The translations under genes and the position numbers were made by a program. Shown here piece after piece: positions 52,014-59,820 of a DNA stretch of 64,000 nt. Below the pieces are notes generated by a model, which was not told where the DNA came from, searched no databases, and saw nothing but the letters and a program-made list of their open reading frames with translations. Numbering within the stretch: position 1 is the first letter of the stretch; each line of letters starts with the position of its first letter. The stretch is from positions 57,918 through 121,917 of the forward strand of contig NZ_JALIGC010000030.1 in the NCBI RefSeq assembly GCF_024764775.1, written 5' to 3'. The DNA is from Scandinavium manionii. Lineage in GTDB: Bacteria; Pseudomonadota; Gammaproteobacteria; Enterobacterales; Enterobacteriaceae.

Positions 52014-53453
52014 CTACTGTACAACCGCCGTTTCAAATCGGGTGCCGAAGTGAGTCCAGCGCGGGAGGATGGCATACACAATTGCCATTAGCAGACAGGC
52101 CAGGTTAAACAGGACAAATGGCGCATAATCCAGCGTCGCCACGCCAAGCGTTTTCGCCATAAACATCCCGGAAATTGTCCACGGGAACAACCCTTCCAGC
52201 AGCGTCGCGCCTGATTCCATCGCCCTCGACATATTGACCATATGGAGTTTTTTCTCCTTGTAACACGGGTCATACATGCTTTTGACGATAAAGAAGCTGA
52301 TCACTGCATTGCCGGTACAGGCCACCAGAAGCGAGCTGGTAAACATCGTTGCCAGAATGGTTCTGGTGATGGTGTTGAGCTTTTTCACCAGGCTGCGCAG
52401 GATAACCGCCAGCGCGCCGGAGACGTCGAGCGCCGAGGCGAAGATAAACGCGCACAGCATCACCACTATCGGGCTCACCATCGAATACATGCCCCCGCGA
52501 TTCAGTAGCACGTTGATATTTTTCGCCGTGGACTCGTCCATCGACAGCGCCTGTAATTCCGGTAGCATGCTCGATTTAAAGCCGTTAATCGCGGCGCTGA
52601 TGATATCGGCCATTGCGATATTCTGAAACAGAACCGCCAGCAAAATCCCCGACAGCGCAGACGCCACCAGAACCAGCACCGAATCCCATTTTTTGAGCGC
52701 GCCAACAAATACCAGGAGCGCCGGGGAAAGCAGCAGCGGGTTGAGCCAAAACAGCGAAGACAGAGACGATTTCATGACCTCAATGGTGGCCAACTGGCTG
52801 CTGTTACCCCCATCGAGATGGTTGCCGAGCAGATAAAAGCCGATGCATGCGCAGCCAAAAGCGGGAAGCGCGGTGTAGAGCATATTGCGGATGCTCTGGT
52901 ATAAATCCGCTCCGGCGGCGATGGCCGCCATATTGGTGGTATCCGACAGCGGCGAGAGTTTGTCGCCAAAATATGCCCCCGAAATCACTGCGCCAGCGGT
53001 GATTGGCAGCGAAACGTCCATCGCCGAGGCCACTGCCATCAGCGCCACGCCAATGGTGCCCGCCGTTCCCCACGAGGTGCCGGTAAACGTCGAAATACAC
53101 ACGGTGACGAGGAACGCGGTGAGGTACAAATACGCCGGGTTAATGATCGCCAGGCCGTAAAACACCATCTGCGGAATGGTGCCGGAGACCATCCAGCAGC
53201 CAATCAGCATCCCGATGGAGAGCAGCAGCAAAATCGCGGGCACCGCATCTTTAATTTTGCCGACCAGCACCGCCATCACTTCACTCCAGTGGCCGCCATA
53301 CATCCCGGCATAGAGGCTGGTGACGATGGTGATGCAGATTAAGGTGAACTCGACCGGGTAATTCAGCAGGCCAATGCCGATGGCAAAAATAATAAAAATG
53401 ACCGCCAGCAAACAGACGGCGGACATAAATGAAGGCTGTTTCTGCGCATTCAT
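52014..53453 (-). CDS. NhaC-type Na+/H+ antiporter
   Basis: Integral membrane protein of 479 residues with about 11-12 hydrophobic segments and the family features GTSWGTAGTIGVALM and AYFGDKLSPLSDTTNMAA. NhaC-family members exchange Na+ for H+, or malate/lactate in some branches. Start at ATG 53453 (MNAQKQPSFMSAVC), 10 bp after the upstream PLP-enzyme stop and preceded by GGAACA; the open frame further up runs into that gene. Cotranscription with the lyase suggests transport of an amino-acid-related substrate or product, but this is inference. Confidence 0.85.
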   Translation of the reverse strand: MNAQKQPSFMSAVCLLAVIFIIFAIGIGLLNYPVEFTLICITIVTSLYAGMYGGHWSEVMAVLVGKIKDAVPAILLLLSIGMLIGCWMVSGTIPQMVFYGLAIINPAYLYLTAFLVTVCISTFTGTSWGTAGTIGVALMAVASAMDVSLPITAGAVISGAYFGDKLSPLSDTTNMAAIAAGADLYQSIRNMLYTALPAFGCACIGFYLLGNHLDGGNSSQLATIEVMKSSLSSLFWLNPLLLSPALLVFVGALKKWDSVLVLVASALSGILLAVLFQNIAMADIISAAINGFKSSMLPELQALSMDESTAKNINVLLNRGGMYSMVSPIVVMLCAFIFASALDVSGALAVILRSLVKKLNTITRTILATMFTSSLLVACTGNAVISFFIVKSMYDPCYKEKKLHMVNMSRAMESGATLLEGLFPWTISGMFMAKTLGVATLDYAPFVLFNLACLLMAIVYAILPRWTHFGTRFETAVVQ

Positions 53454-53463
53454 GTGTTGTTCC

Positions 53464-54675
53464 TTACCGTGCAGAGAGTGCTGCAAATGCAGTATCCAAA
53501 TCGGCAATCAACATCGCCGGGCTTTCCTGACCGATGGACAGGCGAATCAGCCCGGGCGCAATGTTGTCTGCCGCCAGCGCTGGTTCGTTATAGCCCCGGT
53601 TAGGAGAGATGATTAAGCTTTCGTATCCACCCCAGCTACAGCCGACTTTAAAGAGCTGGCAACTGTCGATAAAGGTTTTCACCGTGGCAAAGCCACCGTC
53701 GCGAATTTCAAACGAGAATAGCCCCGAGAAACCAAACATCTGCTTACGGATAATCGCCCGTTGTGCCGCATCGGCCAGAGAGGGATGACGAATATTTTCC
53801 ACTTCCGGACGGGTTTTCAGGTATTCGATCACCTGCACGACATTCTCCTGATGGCGCTGCATTCGCACCGGCAACGTGCGCAGCCCACGCAGCAGCAGCC
53901 AGGCAGCAAACGGCGACAGTACCGCGCCCAGTAGCTGGTGCGAGAAATCGCGGATCGCAATCATGCGTTCATGCGACGTCACTACCGCTCCGGCGATAAG
54001 ATCGCTGTGACCGCCAAGGTATTTGGTGCAGGAATGAATGACGATATCAAAGCCTAACGTCAGCGGCTTTTGAAACAGCGGAGTCGCCCAGGTGTTATCA
54101 ATTGCAGTGGTAATATTATGCGCCGACGCCAGCCGGGCGATGGCGGCCAGGTCCACGACGTTCATGGTCATCGTGCCAGGAGATTCAACGTATATCATGC
54201 GGGTGGTGGCGTGGATGGCGTTGGCGATCGACTCCAGATTACCATCCAGTACCACGCTATAGTGGATGCCAAACTTCTTAGCCATCAGTTTGATCAGCGC
54301 CATCGTTGGGCCGTAAATGTTATTCACCAGAATGATGTGGTCATTGCTGCTCAGGTTCGCCATTAATACCGCACTGATGGCCCCCATGCCGGAAGCAAAA
54401 CAGCGGCAGGCTTCGCCGCGCTCCAGACGGGCCAGCTTCTCCTCCACCATCTGAACTGTCGGGTTTAGCCCGCGGGAATAGATGAAGCGTTCCGCCTCAT
54501 GCTGCATGTCATCGCAGTAGGCCTGGTAATTTTTCTGCACAAACAGACTGGTCTGGATGATGGGAGGACTGACCGCGCCAAAATAGTTTTCATGCTGCTC
54601 TTCATGCCCGGAACAGATGATGTTATCGGCGTCGCTAAATGCGTTGTTTTCCAAAAACAGGTTGCTGATATCCAT
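53464..54675 (-). CDS. PLP-dependent Cys/Met metabolism enzyme (gamma-lyase family)
   Basis: 403 residues of the cystathionine gamma-synthase/beta-lyase/methionine gamma-lyase family. Visible are YSRGLNPT (about 66-73), FASGMGAIS (about 93-101), IDNTWATP, and the PLP lysine K218 in HSCTKYLGGHSD. The position where methionine gamma-lyases carry their special cysteine (YGC) is a proline here (YGP, residues 121-123), so beta- or gamma-elimination of a substrate other than methionine is likely. Start ATG 54675 follows AAGGAT; the frame is open 18 codons further. Cotranscribed with the NhaC gene and driven from a promoter with C-box-like operators. Confidence 0.85.
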   Translation of the reverse strand: MDISNLFLENNAFSDADNIICSGHEEQHENYFGAVSPPIIQTSLFVQKNYQAYCDDMQHEAERFIYSRGLNPTVQMVEEKLARLERGEACRCFASGMGAISAVLMANLSSNDHIILVNNIYGPTMALIKLMAKKFGIHYSVVLDGNLESIANAIHATTRMIYVESPGTMTMNVVDLAAIARLASAHNITTAIDNTWATPLFQKPLTLGFDIVIHSCTKYLGGHSDLIAGAVVTSHERMIAIRDFSHQLLGAVLSPFAAWLLLRGLRTLPVRMQRHQENVVQVIEYLKTRPEVENIRHPSLADAAQRAIIRKQMFGFSGLFSFEIRDGGFATVKTFIDSCQLFKVGCSWGGYESLIISPNRGYNEPALAADNIAPGLIRLSIGQESPAMLIADLDTAFAALSAR

Positions 54676-54741
54676 GCTACATATCCTTTTCAACGTTCTG
54701 ATGAACTGTGTGAGTGACTCTGTAAACAAGGCGGTACGGCT

Positions 54742-54777
54742 ATTACGTGAACGTGTTATGTGGACTATAAGTCACAT
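54742..54777 (-). promoter_or_regulatory. C-box-type promoter of the PLP-lyase/NhaC operon
   Basis: On the minus strand ATGTGACTTATAGTCC (54762-54777) contains the palindrome GACT-TAT-AGTC. Its TTATAG (54765-54770) is placed 17 bp before a -10-like CGTAAT (54742-54747). The box therefore occupies the -35 position. Confidence 0.7.
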
Positions 54778-54800
54778 TTAAGTATGCTAGCACGTGAATA

Positions 54801-54834
54801 ATGTGGCTCATAGTCAACAGTTTTTGCACTGTTG
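54801..54834. promoter_or_regulatory. Third, degenerate C-box and adjacent inverted repeat
   Basis: ATGTGGCTCATAGTCA (54801-54816) agrees at 13 of 16 positions with the two perfect boxes. It overlaps a 7-bp inverted repeat CAACAGT / ACTGTTG (54815-54834). This could be a low-affinity or auxiliary operator between the divergent promoters. Confidence 0.5.
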
Positions 54835-54977
54835 GAATGTGAGAAAAAAAGGCCGTTTTTGCGGCGCAGAAAAGAAGAAATGGGCTTAAAAAAGCGGAAA
54901 AATAAGGCGTTGCGGGAGGGGAATCGGTCATTTGTTTATATGAGGAAGTGCAGGGGAAGCAGAAGGCTAATGAATGG

Positions 54978-55013
54978 ATGTGACTTATAGTCCGTGGGCT
55001 GAAAGACTACAAT
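54978..55013 (+). promoter_or_regulatory. C-box-type promoter of the XRE regulator gene
   Basis: ATGTGACTTATAGTCC (54978-54993) is identical, in opposite orientation, to the box at 54762-54777. A weaker half-related element GGCTGAAAGAC follows after CGTG (54998-55008). TTATAG (54985-54990), 17 bp, TACAAT (55008-55013) forms a promoter. A transcript from it would begin near 55020, so translation should start at 55030. Confidence 0.75.
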
Positions 55014-55029
55014 GCGTCATGTTGTCAGC

Positions 55030-55260
55030 ATGAAAACTACATCTGGCATCAGGTCGCTTTTTGGCGCAAACCTTAAAAGGCTTAGGTTACAGTCTGGTCT
55101 CTCTCAGGAAGCATTTGCCGACAAATGCGGGCTGGATCGAACCTATGTGAGTGGTATTGAGCGAGGAGTCCGGAATCCTACTATTGAAGTGGTGGGTGTT
55201 CTGGCTAAAGGATTGGGAGTGGCTATCAATGCGTTATTTGATTTTGACAGCCCACCCTGA
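55030..55260 (+). CDS. Small XRE regulator resembling restriction-modification controller (C) proteins
   Basis: 76 residues from ATG 55030 (MKTTSGIRSLFGANLKRLRL); an ATG at 55012 would add six residues but lies in the -10 element. Almost the whole protein is one HTH_3 domain: SGLSQEAFADKCGLDRTYVSGIERGVRNPTI (about 22-52), then AKGLGVAINALFDF. Size and sequence pattern are those of C proteins that control R-M systems. The upstream operators carry the C-box GACTTATAGTC. It is divergent from the PLP-lyase/NhaC operon, its probable target. No endonuclease or methyltransferase gene is nearby. Confidence 0.82.
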   Translation: MKTTSGIRSLFGANLKRLRLQSGLSQEAFADKCGLDRTYVSGIERGVRNPTIEVVGVLAKGLGVAINALFDFDSPP

Positions 55261-55331
55261 ATCTTTTTCCATTTAGCAGTACGGCATTGCCGTTAAGGCT
55301 GGCCGGTTTCCCGGCCAGTGAGGGTAAGCGG

Positions 55332-56891
55332 TCAGGCGTTTCGGGATGGGCTCAGCGGCGGTTCCGCCTCCACATGGGCTGGCTCGGCGAAAATTTTGCG
55401 GCACACTTTGCTGTTGCCCCAACACTGTTCATAGGGATAGCCAATCAATTCTTCCATCACCGTACGAACCGCCGGTTCAACCTGACTTATCTCTCCACCC
55501 GCTTTCACTCTGGCGACCTCGCCGAGGACAACCAGATGGGTTTTACGGTTCAGTTTCATTTGCATACTGAACACAATCGCCATCAGCGCCAGGGCTATAA
55601 CCCCCACACAGAATACCAGCGCAATGGCAGTGACCGCGCTTTCTGGCTGGGTATGGGATTTAGACTGGAAGCCATAGAAGCTGAGAATGGCGCCCATTAC
55701 AAAGACGATAACGGAGCGCATCAGCTTGCCGGAGAAGGTCATCGCCCCGGCGTAGATCCCTTCCCGACGCCGGCCGGTAAACGCTTCGTCAATATCGGCC
55801 AGGAATGTGTAGACCGTCCAGGGAATGTAATACACCCCACCAGTACCAATCCCGAAAATCACGGTAATGGTCAGCATTGCGATGGTCGCATACTGATGCG
55901 GCAGGTGCAGAAAATAGAGCAGGCTGTAGCAGATAATGGTGAACACCACGATCCCCAGTGCCAGAATATACGGCTTACAGAAGCCATGTTTTACGCAAAT
56001 AACGATGAAAATAGCGGTTGAGAAGAGTTGCAGCACCGAGTTGAGGCTGCTGAGTCCAGCCACCATCGCCGGGTCGTACTGCAATACAAAGATAATGAAA
56101 TAGGTAAACACCGAAGCAAATAACCACTCTGCGCCGAAGCCAAACAAATACATGCCTAAATGTTTGCGGAATACCCGTAGATGGAAAGTCGATTTCATAT
56201 CACGGACAAGCGTCAGCATTGTTTGTCCCAGTGACATTTTCTTCTCATTCGCCGGGGTCGTTTCTTCTGTAGGTCGCTCCCAGGACGAGAAATAGAGTAA
56301 GCCAATCGCGACGCATAAAATCACGCCGTAGGTTAAGGCGGTGAAAAAGAAGGGCTGTGCTGATTCTTTTCCGTAAATCAAAATGAACTGACCGGGAATA
56401 AATGCCGCGAGAAAGTTTGCCACTTTGCCAAAAATCGCCTTATAACCCGTCAACCGGGAACGGGCTGAGAAGTCGGTGGTCATTTCTGTGGCCAGGGTTT
56501 CATATGGCACCATGACCGAGGTGTAAATCAGTTCAAACAGCACATAAGTGGACAAGTAATACCAGAAGCCGAAACCTTCAACCCACAATAGCGGATAGAA
56601 CATCATCAGCGGGATGCCGAGTAAAATAAAGAAACGGCGACGGCCAAAGCGTTTGCCGAGGCGTGTTTTACCAAAATTATCAGAAAGATAGCCCATCAGC
56701 GGATTACTGATGGCATCGATGATGCTGGCAACAGAGAAAATCGCAGATGCCTCTAACAACGACAGGCCGCAGAAGGTGGTATAGAAATAGAGAAGCCAGA
56801 TCCCGGCGATCGCCAGTGCGCCGCTCCCCAGCAAGTTCCCACCGCCATAAGCCAGTTGGTGCCTGAGTAATATTGGTTTTTCTGCGTTCAT
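55332..56891 (-). CDS. togT: Oligogalacturonide transporter, GPH family (TogT-like)
   Basis: Sugar-cation symporter of 519 residues with 12 predicted helices and a C-terminal cytoplasmic extension of about 60 residues. GPH features include SNPLMGYLSDNFGKTRLGKRFGRRR and VPYETLATEMTTDFSARSRLTGYK. It is divergent from an oligogalacturonate lyase, and both promoters have KdgR-like boxes, which points to oligogalacturonides as substrate, as for TogT of soft-rot bacteria. Substrate identity rests on this context. Confidence 0.82.
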   Translation of the reverse strand: MNAEKPILLRHQLAYGGGNLLGSGALAIAGIWLLYFYTTFCGLSLLEASAIFSVASIIDAISNPLMGYLSDNFGKTRLGKRFGRRRFFILLGIPLMMFYPLLWVEGFGFWYYLSTYVLFELIYTSVMVPYETLATEMTTDFSARSRLTGYKAIFGKVANFLAAFIPGQFILIYGKESAQPFFFTALTYGVILCVAIGLLYFSSWERPTEETTPANEKKMSLGQTMLTLVRDMKSTFHLRVFRKHLGMYLFGFGAEWLFASVFTYFIIFVLQYDPAMVAGLSSLNSVLQLFSTAIFIVICVKHGFCKPYILALGIVVFTIICYSLLYFLHLPHQYATIAMLTITVIFGIGTGGVYYIPWTVYTFLADIDEAFTGRRREGIYAGAMTFSGKLMRSVIVFVMGAILSFYGFQSKSHTQPESAVTAIALVFCVGVIALALMAIVFSMQMKLNRKTHLVVLGEVARVKAGGEISQVEPAVRTVMEELIGYPYEQCWGNSKVCRKIFAEPAHVEAEPPLSPSRNA

Positions 56892-56917
56892 GACCGTCCC
56901 ACCCTCTGGGTTGATAA

Positions 56918-56936
56918 ATTAAACCGTTGTTTTATT
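56918..56936 (-). promoter_or_regulatory. KdgR-like operator of togT
   Basis: On the minus strand AATAAAACAACGGTTTAAT matches 17 of 19 positions of the KdgR consensus as I recall it (AATRAAAYRNYRTTTYATT). It lies 27 bp before the togT start, suited to repression. Confidence 0.65.
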
Positions 56937-56979
56937 TTTTAAGGCATTCGGTTTTATAAGTGTCAAATGAAGGAATAAA

Positions 56980-56995
56980 CGTGAGCATAATCACA
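56980..56995 (-). promoter_or_regulatory. CRP-like site of togT
   Basis: On the minus strand TGTGATTATGCTCACG, nine of ten conserved positions of TGTGA-N6-TCACA, about 90 bp upstream of the togT start. The rest of the 56892-57290 interval is AT-rich and without a gene. Confidence 0.65.
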
Positions 56996-57219
56996 TTCAG
57001 AGCAGCAGTTGGCGATTTTTAGTTCAATTTTGTTACATCTGTAACAGTTTAATCTCCCGAAGCCGGTAACAGCCATGAATGATTAAAAAACAATTAATTG
57101 TAATTTGAATAATGACATTATCGTCTGTCACCAAGTAGCGCTCGCTTTGTGATCCCTTCGGCATTTTTGGCAAGGCTTGACGACGATCATTGCCTTTAAT
57201 GGTAGCTTGTTTTTATATT

Positions 57220-57238
57220 ATTGAAATGTTATTTCAAT
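57220..57238 (+). promoter_or_regulatory. KdgR-like operator of ogl
   Basis: ATTGAAATGTTATTTCAAT matches 17 of 19 KdgR consensus positions and is nearly a perfect palindrome. It lies 52 bp before the ogl start. Confidence 0.75.
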
Positions 57239-57290
57239 TAATCGACAGGTCAAATAACAGGCCTGCTTTCTTGCTACTCAGAGGTGAGCT

Positions 57291-58472
57291 ATGGCAAAAG
57301 GATCGCAGATTCAGTTTACTTTCCACACCTTTCGGGATGAAGACACCGGCGCTTATGTCACGCGCTTAACGCCTGTCAATGTCCTGTGTCATCGTAACTA
57401 TTTTTATCAGAAGTGCTTTAGTCGCGATGGGCGAAAACTTCTTTTTGCCGGTGAGTTTGACGGAAATCGCAACTATTACCTGCTCGATTTGCGCACCCAA
57501 AAAGCGGTGCAATTGACCGAAGGCAAAGGGGATAATACCTTTGGCGGGTTTCTCTCTCCGGATGATCAGTCTCTCTACTACGTAAAAAATGAGCGTGCCC
57601 TGCAGCGTGTCTCCCTTGCCGACTACAGTGAAGAGACGATTTATCAGGTGCCTGAAGAGTGGGTTGGGTATGGGACCTGGGTGGCTAACAGTGAATGTAC
57701 CAGCCTGGTCGGCATTGAAATCAGCCGTGACGACTGGACGCCCCTGACGGACTGGACAATATTCCAGACCTTTTATCACAGTCAGCCTCACTGTCGTTTG
57801 CTGCGTGTGGATTTGCTCAATGGCACCTCCCGGGTGATTCACGAAGACAAGGCCTGGCTTGGGCATCCGATCTATCGCCCGTTTGACGATCAGACGGTCG
57901 CGTTTTGTCATGAAGGCCCGCACGATCTGGTTGATGCCCGTATGTGGCTGGTCAATGAAGATGGCAGCCACGTGCGTAAAGTGAAGGAACATGCCACGGG
58001 GGAAAGCTGTACTCATGAGTTCTGGGTGCCGGATGGCTCAGCATTAATTTATGTCTCATACCTTAAAGGCCGGCACGAGCGTGAAATCCGCCGCTTCGAT
58101 CCGCAAACTGGCGAAGATATCCGGTTGATGGCGATGCCGGCTTGCTCGCATTTAATGAGCAATCATGACGGCACGTTGCTGGTGGGCGATGGCTCTGGCA
58201 CGCCAGTCGATGTAAAAGATACCGCCAGCCATACCATTGAAAACGATCCGTGGTTATATATTTTTAACGCACAAACCCGGCAGTATGCCCCACTGGCCGC
58301 GCATAACAGTTCCTGGCGGGTGCTCGATGGCGATCGGCAAGTGACGCACCCTCATCCATCCTTCTCGCCGGATAACCGCCATGTGCTATACACCAGCGAC
58401 AGCGAAGGGCTCCCGGCGTTGTATCTGGCAGAAATCCCGCAAACGCTACTGAGCTCACTCCGTGAGGGATAA
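57291..58472 (+). CDS. ogl: Oligogalacturonate lyase (PL22)
   Basis: Cytoplasmic beta-propeller lyase of 393 residues cleaving short oligogalacturonides to 5-keto-4-deoxyuronate, which enters the KdgK/KdgA route. Start MAKGSQIQFTFHTFRDEDTG follows GAGGTG. Conserved histidine- and Mn-site segments include CHEGPHDLVDARMW, GESCTHEFWVPDG and SNHDGTLLVGDGSG. Length is usual for Ogl of Dickeya and Yersinia. Divergent from togT. Confidence 0.92.
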   Translation: MAKGSQIQFTFHTFRDEDTGAYVTRLTPVNVLCHRNYFYQKCFSRDGRKLLFAGEFDGNRNYYLLDLRTQKAVQLTEGKGDNTFGGFLSPDDQSLYYVKNERALQRVSLADYSEETIYQVPEEWVGYGTWVANSECTSLVGIEISRDDWTPLTDWTIFQTFYHSQPHCRLLRVDLLNGTSRVIHEDKAWLGHPIYRPFDDQTVAFCHEGPHDLVDARMWLVNEDGSHVRKVKEHATGESCTHEFWVPDGSALIYVSYLKGRHEREIRRFDPQTGEDIRLMAMPACSHLMSNHDGTLLVGDGSGTPVDVKDTASHTIENDPWLYIFNAQTRQYAPLAAHNSSWRVLDGDRQVTHPHPSFSPDNRHVLYTSDSEGLPALYLAEIPQTLLSSLREG

Positions 58473-58606
58473 TCCGGTGTTTTATCGCTGATGGGGAGCA
58501 ATTAGGTTCCGGAGGGAGCAATCCTTTTGGAAAGAGGGCGCGGGGATTATTTAATTGCCGCACCTCGCTGATGACAAGAGGGGGATGCAGAAACCACCGG
58601 GCAAAA

Positions 58607-59166
58607 TCAACTCACCATTTTCAGTTGGGGTTTGGCTTTTTCCAAAATAGCACGCGTTTCATCACTGAGATGGCTATCGGTAATGATATCGGTGAGGGAA
58701 TCAAGATGGACAATATTATACAATGACCAGGCGCCGTATTTAGAGCTATCTGCCAGCAGCACGCGCCGACGAGCATTGGCGATTAAATCACGCTTCAGGG
58801 CCGCTTTCTCTTCCGTGGGCGACGTGACGCCTTTCTCAAGATCCCAGGCATTACAACTCAGAAAAGCTAAATCAGGCCAGACACTTTGCAGTAGGCGGCG
58901 ACCGTGTTCACCAATACAGGACTGGCTACTATCGTCGATACGACCGCCAATAATGGTCACTTCTATCTGTTTGAATTCCGCCAGAAAAAGGGCAATGTGA
59001 AGGTCATTGGTGATAACACGCAATGGAAGATGAGTAATCTGGCGCGCCAGTTCAATCATTGTGGTACCGGCATCGAGCACAATGGAATCACCCGGCCTAA
59101 CCAACTCCGCCGCCGACGCCGTAAAAGACTGGCAACAGAGCGTCAGCCATATGCGGTGCCTGACAG
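58607..59166 (-). pseudogene. DeoR-family regulator lacking its DNA-binding domain
   Basis: The minus-strand frame encodes a complete DeoRC effector domain (RPGDSIVLDAGTTMIELARQ ... NAWDLEKGVTSPTEEKAALK ... LLADSSKYG) but family similarity stops near 59160. Full-length DeoR proteins have about 70-80 more N-terminal residues containing the winged helix, seen in srlR of this window. Upstream DNA is instead the island border: a GGTGCCTAAAAG repeat and a terminator hairpin. The open frame continues to 59275 through unrelated sequence. A shortened protein could still be made but could not bind DNA in the usual way. Confidence 0.8.
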
Positions 59167-59406
59167 GGTGCCTAAAAGGTTCGGATTTAATGAGTTGCTT
59201 CAGACTTCGCGGGACAAATCGCACCCACAAAAAAGCCCGCATAACTTTCGCTATGCGGGCTTTCGACTTCATCAAGTGGCTCTGGTAACCATTGATGGAG
59301 AATTTTGGTGGGCTGGCGGAGTCTGAATTGGGTTTTTAATCCATTGAATTTACTTTGGTAACTACTAGTTCAACTTTTCGCTGGTGCCTATTTAGGTGCC
59401 TAAAAG
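59167..59406. other. Left border of the genomic island, attachment-like repeats
   Basis: GGTGCCTAAAAG occurs at 59167-59178 and again at 59395-59406; GGTGCCTA is also at 59383-59390. Repeats of this kind resemble arm sites of P4-type integrases. The first copy stands where the DeoR gene breaks off. A short minus-strand segment (59306-59327) ending GCCAGCCCACCA resembles the 3' end of tmRNA. No integrase gene is present on this side. Confidence 0.5.
59231..59264. terminator. Bidirectional terminator at the island border
   Basis: Perfect 12-bp stem AAAGCCCGCATA / TATGCGGGCTTT with an 8-base loop and A/T tails on both sides. It would insulate island genes from the chromosome. Confidence 0.75.
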
Positions 59407-59464
59407 TTTTTTCACCCTATTTTGATGAGTAAAAGGAAGAGATAGGGAAGGAGACTGACACTAT

Positions 59465-59785
59465 TTAAGTGCTCATTATCCCTGTAGCTCGCCTTGCTCT
59501 GAGAATATCGGTAGCGCTGAGGAATGGCGTATGATCCTGCCATGAAAATCCCTTCCGGTCGATGCGTACCAGTTCATAACGTTCCACTAGAAAATTCACC
59601 GCATCGGCTAGCGTTATTCCTGCGTCGATATGCTCCTCAATGGCCGTGTTGTCATGGAATGGCGTGTCGTTAAGCGTCAGTCCGTAATGGTGCTCCAGCA
59701 GATACGTTAGCAGTTGCTGCCAAATCTGCACGGGAGACAGACGTGACGAAACCGGCACCGTGGCCGGTACAGTTGAAATGTGCAT
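59465..59785 (-). CDS. CbtA-family toxin (YeeV/YkfI/YpjF-like)
   Basis: 106-residue type IV toxin that, in E. coli relatives, inhibits polymerisation of MreB and FtsZ. Features: LSPVQIWQQLLTYLLEHHYGLTLNDTPF and the C-terminal LVRIDRKGFSWQDHTPFLSATDILRARRATG typical of the family. Start follows CAGGAG. It is immediately downstream of its antitoxin gene, as in CP4-6, CP4-44 and CP4-57. Confidence 0.92.
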   Translation of the reverse strand: MHISTVPATVPVSSRLSPVQIWQQLLTYLLEHHYGLTLNDTPFHDNTAIEEHIDAGITLADAVNFLVERYELVRIDRKGFSWQDHTPFLSATDILRARRATGIMST

Positions 59786-59820
59786 AAATGACTCCTGATA
59801 AAAGAAGAAAAGAGAAGGTG

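Noticed and set aside
59167..59275. Treating the DeoR-like frame up to 59275 as a natural full-length gene
   Set aside because: The N-terminal 40 residues do not resemble a winged helix and are read from the terminator and repeat at the border.
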